From: Lachnospira rogosae
GTDB lineage: Bacteria; Bacillota; Clostridia; Lachnospirales; Lachnospiraceae
Direction: 5' to 3'
NCBI RefSeq assembly: GCF_040096455.1
Contig: NZ_JBBMER010000005.1
Location: forward strand, 1-64,000
Length of the DNA stretch: 64,000 nucleotides
Both the position numbers and the translations under genes were made by a program. Under the pieces are notes generated by a model. That model made no database searches. It was not told the origin of the DNA and saw only the letters and a list, made by a program, of their open reading frames with translations. Below are positions 52,971-59,606 of this stretch, one piece after another. How positions within the stretch are numbered: position 1 is the stretch's first letter; each line of letters opens with the position of its first letter.

Positions 52971-53762
52971 TTAGAATTCTTCTGCAAAACCTCTCTGAAG
53001 CTTCTTAAACAGAACTTCTCCGACAACTATAAATACAATACCTATTATTAATGCAAGAGCCAGCGAACCAAGTTCTGGAACTTGTCCATAATAAATAATC
53101 TGTCTGTATATTTTAATAATAGGTGTCATAGGATTTAAGTTAAATATTAAAATAAGCCAGTCACCAGCACCAGAATTCTCTACCATATCAACGCCATACA
53201 TTACCGGTGTCATATACTGGAGTGCCATAACAAATATTCCAAGAATATACTGTAAATCCCTGAGATATACTGTAAGTGATGATACTATAAGTGCAATACC
53301 AAGACATAGTACATACTCTACAACCATAACAACAGGAAGACATAATAATGCAAGTGGATTAATACCTCTTCCTGATACAATAACAACTATAAATACAACA
53401 ACAAATGTAAGTATCATATTAACAAATGCACTTGTAACTGTTGATATTGGAAGAACCTCTCTTGGGAAGTATATCTTTTTAACCATATCCTTCTCTTTTA
53501 ATATACTTGCCGCACCGTCAGTTACACTTGATGAAAAGAACATCCAAGGCACAAGTGCCACGAAAAGAAACAGATAATACTGTTCATAGCTTGCCCTCAT
53601 TATTATTGAGAACACAATTGTATACACAATAAGCTGTAATAAAGGGTTGACAAATGTCCAAAGAAATCCAAGAACCGAACCCTTATATCTTCCTCTTAAG
53701 TCTTTTCTTACAAGACTTATAATCATTTCCCTATATTCATATAATTCTTTAATATGTTGCAT
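52971..53762 (-). CDS. wzm: Polysaccharide ABC exporter permease
   Basis: A 263-aa ABC-2 membrane subunit with six hydrophobic segments; typical Wzm/TagG sequence RDLRGRYKGSVLGFLWTFVN and FSSSVTDGAASILKEKDMVKKIYFPREVLP. It exports undecaprenyl-linked polysaccharide with the Wzt-like ATPase. The start at 53762 is supported by GAGGAG nine bases before it; an upstream ATG at 53795 is possible but has no site. Confidence 0.92.
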   Translation of the reverse strand: MQHIKELYEYREMIISLVRKDLRGRYKGSVLGFLWTFVNPLLQLIVYTIVFSIIMRASYEQYYLFLFVALVPWMFFSSSVTDGAASILKEKDMVKKIYFPREVLPISTVTSAFVNMILTFVVVFIVVIVSGRGINPLALLCLPVVMVVEYVLCLGIALIVSSLTVYLRDLQYILGIFVMALQYMTPVMYGVDMVENSGAGDWLILIFNLNPMTPIIKIYRQIIYYGQVPELGSLALALIIGIVFIVVGEVLFKKLQRGFAEEF

Positions 53763-53842
53763 CAGAAATTTCTCCTCTATATCTAAATCCTGCATATTAT
53801 AATAACAATCATTTTCTTTGTCAAACGAATAATTTAAAACCC

Positions 53843-55132
53843 TTAAGACTTTGAATGAATCTGTCTTAAACGCTCACTCACAATATCCGCTGAACGTTTG
53901 TATGCAAGATGTTCTCTGGCATATGCCTGTCCATTAACTACCTTGGTGTTGTAATACTCTTTGTCTTCATAGAGCCTTACCATATAATCAGCAGCTTCAT
54001 CAATGTGTGCATCTGCCCACACATTGCCCTTCTTAAATACATCATAGTCCTTATCAAGTTCTATCATATCGTATCCAACCATACACGCCGTATGATCATT
54101 CATAAACTCTGTATTACCCGACCACGCCGTTGCTATAACCGGTGTTCCAAGATACATAGCCTCCGCCATTACAAGCCCGAAGCCCTCTGAGCGGTGAAGT
54201 GATACATATACATCTACGTCTTTAAGAAGAGAATTAACTTCTGTCTTATTAATCTGTCCACACATAAAGTAAATATTATCTTCTTTATCTACAATAGAGC
54301 TTATAATCTTCTCATCGTCTGCTGAAAGCTCTGACTCACTTATCTTAATTACAAGACCTACATCCTTATACTTGTTCTTAGTTGCTTCATCTTTCAGGAA
54401 TGCCTGCTTAAATGCTTTAATAGCTGCCAATGGATTCTTTCTTTCCATAACACTTCCACTATTAAACATTATTAAAAACAGGAACTTGTCTTCTGGAAGA
54501 TTAAAATGCTTCCTGCCATACTGTGCACTTGCAACAGGTTCTATACAATGTGGAACCGTAACCACAGGCTTGTCAGTATATTTCTTAAGTGTATTAGTAA
54601 CAAAATCCGATGGTGTCCACACTTCATCGACAAGCTTAAATGCCGGAAGCCATTCCTCTGGAAATGTCTCTAATTCCCACGCCCAGTAACCTATATTATA
54701 TCTGTAATCCCATACATCTTTGCCAAGGCTTAAATATGCTACCATAAACTCACTTGCATTAACATGTATTATGTTAACATCATATGGAAGCTGTGTTGTA
54801 AGCCTGCTGTCATACATATCATTGGTTCTTGAGCCTCCCGGTGGAACAAAGAAATCCCTTATAACGTGTGGCTCATTATTCTCATCAAGCAGACTGCACA
54901 TAATACGTGCACTCTGTCCTAATCCATTATCCCCCTTTATATTGCCTATTATATTAGCACCTTCCTTGTATCGTCCCGGTACATACTTTTCTATAGTATC
55001 TGCCGACAGCTTTTCTGTTGCATTATTAATAATTCCCGCCTTCAGCTTACTTAGCAGTTTCATCGGAAGCACTTTTACAAGAACTGGCCTTAACGCTTCA
55101 CCTGCATTTAAAAATAATTTGGATAACGCCAT
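53843..55132 (-). CDS. GT4 glycosyltransferase
   Basis: A 429-aa GT-B fold enzyme. GNIKGDNGLGQSARIMCSLL near residue 63 is the glycine-rich acceptor loop and SLHRSEGFGLVMAEAMYLGT carries the E-x7-E motif. It is the first gene of the leftward locus, about 130 bp from the MerR-type gene. It may start or extend the backbone; similar enzymes with this GLGQSAR loop act in D-rhamnan or mannan synthesis, but that is family precedent only. Confidence 0.88.
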   Translation of the reverse strand: MALSKLFLNAGEALRPVLVKVLPMKLLSKLKAGIINNATEKLSADTIEKYVPGRYKEGANIIGNIKGDNGLGQSARIMCSLLDENNEPHVIRDFFVPPGGSRTNDMYDSRLTTQLPYDVNIIHVNASEFMVAYLSLGKDVWDYRYNIGYWAWELETFPEEWLPAFKLVDEVWTPSDFVTNTLKKYTDKPVVTVPHCIEPVASAQYGRKHFNLPEDKFLFLIMFNSGSVMERKNPLAAIKAFKQAFLKDEATKNKYKDVGLVIKISESELSADDEKIISSIVDKEDNIYFMCGQINKTEVNSLLKDVDVYVSLHRSEGFGLVMAEAMYLGTPVIATAWSGNTEFMNDHTACMVGYDMIELDKDYDVFKKGNVWADAHIDEAADYMVRLYEDKEYYNTKVVNGQAYAREHLAYKRSADIVSERLRQIHSKS

Positions 55133-55265
55133 TGTATACCTCTATTCTTCTATAATTTAATAATCTGCCTATCATTATACTGTTATAAATAACATTCCCA
55201 TTATAATAGATATTTAATCGCGTAAATTGCAATAGCTGTATAATTTTACCACATTATTAATATAA

Positions 55266-56510
55266 TTACCATATATCTTTACATATAAATAATCCTGCAT
55301 CTTTAGTAATCTTAAAAGGCTTCCTTGCAAGCTTATTTCTTATAAATGCTTTAAAATCGGAATATCTGTCAAGAAGATACTGGTTCTGGTTGCCGTGGCA
55401 GGAAAGAATATATTCAATAAGCGGCTCTGCTTTATCAACTAACAGGTGATCATTATATTTTCTGACATCTACATTATTAAAATGCTTAATCAATATATCC
55501 TCTCCATTATCCAGCCCGAATTTATCATACAGATTATCCGCAGCAAGAACAATTCTTTTATCAAACTCTGTTACAAGATCACTAATCTCTTTCATGTGCG
55601 AAGCCCCATAAGTTGCACATATAAATACTCCACCCGGTTTTAACACTCTTTTGACTTCTTTTAGAACGCTTTCTATATTATCACAGTAAAATAATACATG
55701 ATTAGCAAGAACTATATCGAAATAATTATTCCTATAAGGAATATCCGCACAGTCAAATGTATTAAACTTAAATGATACAGACTGTCCTGTCTTATGTGCA
55801 GTACTATCCGCCCCATTCTCGTTAGCATATTCCGCTTCTATATTTCTTCTTGCATCATTCACCATACCATCGGATATATCGCTTAAGAACACCTGTAGCC
55901 CTGAAAGTTCTCTTACATTATTCTTATTATCAACCCACAGTCTTCCATCACCACAGCCTATCTCCAGAATACGCTGTCCGGTCTGTATATTGCTCTGTTC
56001 ATATATCCAGTTAAACCAACCCTGCTTATTAACTGAATATTCTGCATGAAGATTAATTCTTGCGGTTATATTTCCAGCATTAAGATACTGTGTCTTTAAA
56101 GTGCTTTCCATATTAGTAAGATGGATAAGCGAAAGCATATTGCTCCAATCTACTGATTTGTTATTTTTAAATGTATCTATCGTGTCTTCAATCGCATTCT
56201 TTACAAGCTCCATCTGTGCTATTTTGTCCTGAATAAGCTTAAACTGCAAATTAAGCGAATTAAGAAGGATGTTATAATCTGAATCACCGATAGTCATATT
56301 TCTTATATCCTCAAGCGAAAACCCCAGATACTTAAACAACAGTATCTGCTGCAGCCTCGTAAAATCTGAATCCGTATAAAACCTTACTCCGTCCTCTGTA
56401 AGAAGTGACGGCTTTAAAATATTCTGTTTATCATAATATCTTATAGTTCTTACTGTGACATTTGCTTTCTTGGCAAACTCACCAGAAGAATAATAACCTT
56501 CTTTATGCAT
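55266..56510 (-). CDS. MerR-family regulator fused to a SAM methyltransferase
   Basis: A 414-aa fusion. Residues 1-75 are a MerR winged helix (YSSGEFAKKANVTVRTIRYY then DKQNILKPSL and RLQQILLFKYLGFSLEDIR). Residues 80-125 form the dimerisation helix. From about 165 to 300 is a class I methyltransferase with SAM-binding motif ILEIGCGDGRLW, acidic loop FLSDISDGM, NTFDCADIPYRNNYFDIVLANHVL and LKPGGVFICATYG. The methyltransferase could be an effector-sensing domain or an active enzyme. It is divergent from rfbABC; the shared region contains a MerR-style promoter. No ligand can be named. Confidence 0.88.
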   Translation of the reverse strand: MHKEGYYSSGEFAKKANVTVRTIRYYDKQNILKPSLLTEDGVRFYTDSDFTRLQQILLFKYLGFSLEDIRNMTIGDSDYNILLNSLNLQFKLIQDKIAQMELVKNAIEDTIDTFKNNKSVDWSNMLSLIHLTNMESTLKTQYLNAGNITARINLHAEYSVNKQGWFNWIYEQSNIQTGQRILEIGCGDGRLWVDNKNNVRELSGLQVFLSDISDGMVNDARRNIEAEYANENGADSTAHKTGQSVSFKFNTFDCADIPYRNNYFDIVLANHVLFYCDNIESVLKEVKRVLKPGGVFICATYGASHMKEISDLVTEFDKRIVLAADNLYDKFGLDNGEDILIKHFNNVDVRKYNDHLLVDKAEPLIEYILSCHGNQNQYLLDRYSDFKAFIRNKLARKPFKITKDAGLFICKDIW

Positions 56511-56580
56511 AACTTCCTCTTTTCTTTATGGTATATTTTACTGTAATCATACCTGAAATTCTGTTTAAAAACTTATTGCA

Positions 56581-56655
56581 AATCCTATTTGAAAGCTTAT
56601 TTGAAATTATATTTTAAGGACTATTAAAATCCTATTTGAAGATCTGTTTGAAACC
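56581..56655. repeat. Two imperfect 28-bp direct repeats with paired TTTGAA motifs
   Basis: AATCCTATTTGAA starts at 56581 and again at 56628. Each copy carries two TTTGAA boxes 12 bp apart (56588 and 56600; 56635 and 56647). The pairs are 47 bp apart, close to the MerR-type gene's start, and may be binding sites of an unknown factor. Confidence 0.5.
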
Positions 56656-56705
56656 ATAAAAATCATAAATAATGATAAAATTTCTTCTTGTATCACAAAA
56701 AATAC

Positions 56706-56736
56706 TTGAAGATGACGTTACGTCACCTTTTATTAT
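56706..56736 (+). promoter_or_regulatory. MerR-type promoter for rfbABC (19-bp spacer with dyad)
   Basis: TTGAAG (56706-56711), a 19-bp spacer and TATTAT (56731-56736). The palindrome AGATGACGTTACGTCACCT (56710-56728, one mismatch; core TGACGT-T-ACGTCA) lies within the spacer. Over-long 19-bp spacers with a central dyad are the hallmark of promoters that MerR proteins untwist. The divergent MerR fusion is the obvious regulator. Confidence 0.7.
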
Positions 56737-56864
56737 ATATATATCAAAACAAAAAGCAAATATCAATTTACTAAAAAACTATAATCTGCTTAGTAAGCAC
56801 TAATCTGCTAAACAGGTATTAATTTATTTAAAACACACTATTTATTAAGAAAAGAGGAATGACT

Positions 56865-57764
56865 ATGAAAGGTATTATTCTCGCTGGTGGTTCTGGCACA
56901 CGCCTTTATCCACTCACAATGGTAACAAGTAAACAGCTTCTTCCTATATACGATAAGCCTATGATATATTATCCTATGTCAGTTTTTATGACTGCTGGAA
57001 TTCGTGATATTCTTATAATATCTACTCGACAGGATACACCTAGATTCAAAGAGCTTCTCGGTGACGGAAGCCAGTTCGGTGTTAATCTTTCTTATGCTGT
57101 ACAGCCATCACCTGACGGACTTGCACAGGCTTTCATTATCGGTGAGGAATTCATCGGCGATGACACTGTTGCTATGGTTCTTGGCGATAACATATTCGCT
57201 GGCAACGGACTTAAGGAACGTCTTAAAAATGCTGTTAAAAACGCTGAAGAAGGCATAGGTGCTACAGTATTTGGTTACTACGTTGATGACCCTGAAAGAT
57301 TTGGTATTGTAGAATTTAACGAAGCCGGCAAGGCTATATCTATAGAAGAAAAGCCAGCCAAGCCTAAGAGCAATTACTGTGTAACAGGTCTTTACTTCTA
57401 TGATAACAAGGTTGTAGAGTATGCGAAGAATTTAAAGCCATCTGCAAGAGGTGAGCTTGAAATAACAGACCTTAACCGTATATATCTTGAGAACAACAAC
57501 CTCAATGTAGAACTTTTAGGTCAGGGCTTTACCTGGCTTGACACTGGTACTCACGAAAGCCTTGTTGAAGCTACTAACTTCGTTAAGACAATTGAAACAC
57601 ATCAGCACCGTAAAATAGCCTGCCTTGAAGAGATAGCTTATCTTAACGGCTGGATAACTAAAGAGGACGTACTTAAGACTTATGAAGTCTTAAAGAAAAA
57701 CCAGTACGGACAGTATTTAAAAGATGTGCTTGACGGCAAATATATTGACGTACTTCATAGCTAG
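56865..57764 (+). CDS. rfbA: Glucose-1-phosphate thymidylyltransferase
   Basis: A 299-aa RmlA enzyme producing dTDP-glucose. The signature MKGIILAGGSGTRLYPLT, KQLLPIYDKPMIYYPM and MVLGDNIFAG are diagnostic. The ATG at 56865 is preferred because AGAGGA precedes it. First gene of rfbA-rfbB-rfbC. Confidence 0.97.
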   Translation: MKGIILAGGSGTRLYPLTMVTSKQLLPIYDKPMIYYPMSVFMTAGIRDILIISTRQDTPRFKELLGDGSQFGVNLSYAVQPSPDGLAQAFIIGEEFIGDDTVAMVLGDNIFAGNGLKERLKNAVKNAEEGIGATVFGYYVDDPERFGIVEFNEAGKAISIEEKPAKPKSNYCVTGLYFYDNKVVEYAKNLKPSARGELEITDLNRIYLENNNLNVELLGQGFTWLDTGTHESLVEATNFVKTIETHQHRKIACLEEIAYLNGWITKEDVLKTYEVLKKNQYGQYLKDVLDGKYIDVLHS

Positions 57765-57778
57765 AATATATTATCATT

Positions 57779-57802
57779 TGGTGTGTAGCGCACACTGCAC
57801 CA
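57779..57802 (+). other. Weak hairpin between rfbA and rfbB
   Basis: TGGTG (57779-57783) pairs with CACCA (57798-57802) around a GC-containing loop that can also pair, followed by TTTTAATT. Might cause partial termination after rfbA. Confidence 0.35.
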
Positions 57803-57841
57803 TTTTAATTATTAATATGTGCACAGAAACGAGGATTATAT

Positions 57842-58861
57842 ATGAATATTATTGTTACCGGCGGTGCCGGATTTATCGGAAGCAACTTCATTTTCCATAT
57901 GTTAAAGAAATATCCAGATTACAGAATTATCTGTCTTGACTGCCTTACATATGCGGGCAATCTCTCAACACTTGCTCCTGTAATGGATAATCCTAACTTC
58001 AGATTTGTTAAGGAAAGTATCACTGACAGAGAAGCTGTATACAAGCTTTTTGAAGAAGAACACCCAGATATGGTTGTAAACTTTGCCGCCGAGTCACACG
58101 TTGACCGTTCTATCGAGAACCCGGAAGTATTCCTTGACACTAACATCAAAGGTACTGCTGTTCTTATGGATGCGTGCAGAAAGTACGGAATTAAGCGTTA
58201 TCATCAGGTATCTACTGATGAAGTATACGGTGACCTTCCACTTGACAGACCTGACCTTTTCTTCACAGAGGAAACACCTATACATACATCAAGCCCATAC
58301 AGCTCATCAAAAGCTGGTGCTGATCTTTTAGTATTAGCTTACCACAGAACTTATGGACTTCCTGTAACTATAAGCAGATGTTCTAACAACTACGGACCAT
58401 ACCACTTCCCAGAAAAGCTTATTCCTCTTATGATTGCCAATGCTCTTAATGATAAGCCACTTCCTGTATATGGTGAAGGTCTTAATGTCCGTGACTGGCT
58501 TTATGTTGAAGACCACTGCAAGGCTATTGACCTTATCATTCACAAAGGACGTGTCGGTGAAGTATACAATGTCGGTGGACATAATGAAAAGAGAAATATT
58601 GACATCGTTAAGCTTATCTGTAAAGAACTTGGCAAGCCAGAATCACTTATCGTTCACGTTGGCGACCGTAAGGGACACGATATGCGTTATGCTATCGACC
58701 CTTCTAAAATCCACAACGAACTTGGCTGGTTACCAGAAACTAAGTTTGAAGACGGCATAAAGAAGACAATCCAGTGGTATCTTGACAACAAGGAATGGTG
58801 GGAAACTATCATCTCAGGCGAATACCAGAACTACTATGAGAAAATGTATTCTAACCGATAA
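57842..58861 (+). CDS. rfbB: dTDP-glucose 4,6-dehydratase
   Basis: A 339-aa RmlB enzyme. VTGGAGFIGSNFIFHML, AAESHVDRSI, STDEVYGDL and YSSSKAGAD are all present. It makes dTDP-4-keto-6-deoxyglucose, the branch point to L-rhamnose and other deoxysugars. Good GAGGA site six bases before the start. Confidence 0.97.
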   Translation: MNIIVTGGAGFIGSNFIFHMLKKYPDYRIICLDCLTYAGNLSTLAPVMDNPNFRFVKESITDREAVYKLFEEEHPDMVVNFAAESHVDRSIENPEVFLDTNIKGTAVLMDACRKYGIKRYHQVSTDEVYGDLPLDRPDLFFTEETPIHTSSPYSSSKAGADLLVLAYHRTYGLPVTISRCSNNYGPYHFPEKLIPLMIANALNDKPLPVYGEGLNVRDWLYVEDHCKAIDLIIHKGRVGEVYNVGGHNEKRNIDIVKLICKELGKPESLIVHVGDRKGHDMRYAIDPSKIHNELGWLPETKFEDGIKKTIQWYLDNKEWWETIISGEYQNYYEKMYSNR

Positions 58862-58879
58862 TTAATATATTTTTATATA

Positions 58880-58912
58880 CCACCTGACAATTTATTTTTA
58901 TCTGTCAGGTGG
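58880..58912 (+). terminator. Hairpin between rfbB and rfbC
   Basis: CCACCTGACA (58880-58889) pairs perfectly with TGTCAGGTGG (58903-58912), followed by CAGTATTTTTA. It may partly uncouple rfbC from rfbAB expression. Confidence 0.65.
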
Positions 58913-58948
58913 CAGTATTTTTAGATTAATCAAAGAAAGGTAATAACT

Positions 58949-59554
58949 ATGGGACAGATTAAAGTAACTCCTTGCGATATTGAAGGACTTTATATAATAG
59001 AACCTACTGTTCACGGCGATAACCGCGGATATTTTATGGAAACTTACAATCAGAATGATATGCACGAAGCCGGTCTTGATATGGTATTTGTTCAGGATAA
59101 CCAGTCACGCTCTGTTAAGGGTGTTCTTCGTGGCTTACACTTCCAGAAAGAATTTCCTCAGGGAAAGCTTGTACGTGTAATCAAAGGAAGCGTATTTGAT
59201 GTTGCTGTTGACCTTCGTGCAGGTTCTAAGACATACGGCAAATGGTTTGGCGTAGAACTTACAGAAGAGAACAAGAAGCAGTTCTATATAAGCGAAGGCT
59301 TTGCACACGGCTTCCTCGTATTAAGTGACGAAGCTGAGTTCTGCTACAAAGTAACTGACTTCTATCATCCTGGTGATGAGGGCGGTCTTGCGTGGAACGA
59401 CCCAAGCATTGGCATTGAATGGCCACAGGTTACAGGCAAATATCCAGGCAGTGCTGACCCATCTGGATACAAGCTTGAAGACGGAACCCCACTTAATTTC
59501 AGCGAGAAAGATACCAAGTGGGAGACACTTGAGAATACATTCAAGTTCAAATAA
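58949..59554 (+). CDS. rfbC: dTDP-4-dehydrorhamnose 3,5-epimerase
   Basis: A 201-aa RmlC cupin. The catalytic His is in SVKGVLRGLHFQ and the catalytic Tyr-region is AEFCYKVTDFY; VFDVAVDLRAGSKTYGKW and FAHGFLVLSD are typical. Produces dTDP-4-keto-L-rhamnose. The reductase rfbD is not in the window, so either it lies elsewhere or the product is another deoxyhexose. Confidence 0.95.
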   Translation: MGQIKVTPCDIEGLYIIEPTVHGDNRGYFMETYNQNDMHEAGLDMVFVQDNQSRSVKGVLRGLHFQKEFPQGKLVRVIKGSVFDVAVDLRAGSKTYGKWFGVELTEENKKQFYISEGFAHGFLVLSDEAEFCYKVTDFYHPGDEGGLAWNDPSIGIEWPQVTGKYPGSADPSGYKLEDGTPLNFSEKDTKWETLENTFKFK

Positions 59555-59559
59555 AATAA

Positions 59560-59601
59560 AAAATGCGGAAACACTCTACTATATCGGTGTTTCCGCATTT
59601 T
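59560..59601. terminator. Bidirectional terminator
   Basis: AAAATGCGGAAACAC (59560-59574) pairs perfectly with GTGTTTCCGCATTTT (59587-59601). It lies between rfbC (+) and the GH95-like gene (-) and serves both. Confidence 0.92.
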
Positions 59602-59606
59602 CACTA

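Larger units (their letters stand above)
56511..56864. other. Divergent intergenic region, MerR fusion / rfbA
   Basis: Contains the TTTGAA direct repeats (56581-56655) and the MerR-type promoter (56706-56736). No ORF. The last 120 bases before rfbA are AT-rich without an obvious hairpin. Confidence 0.6.
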
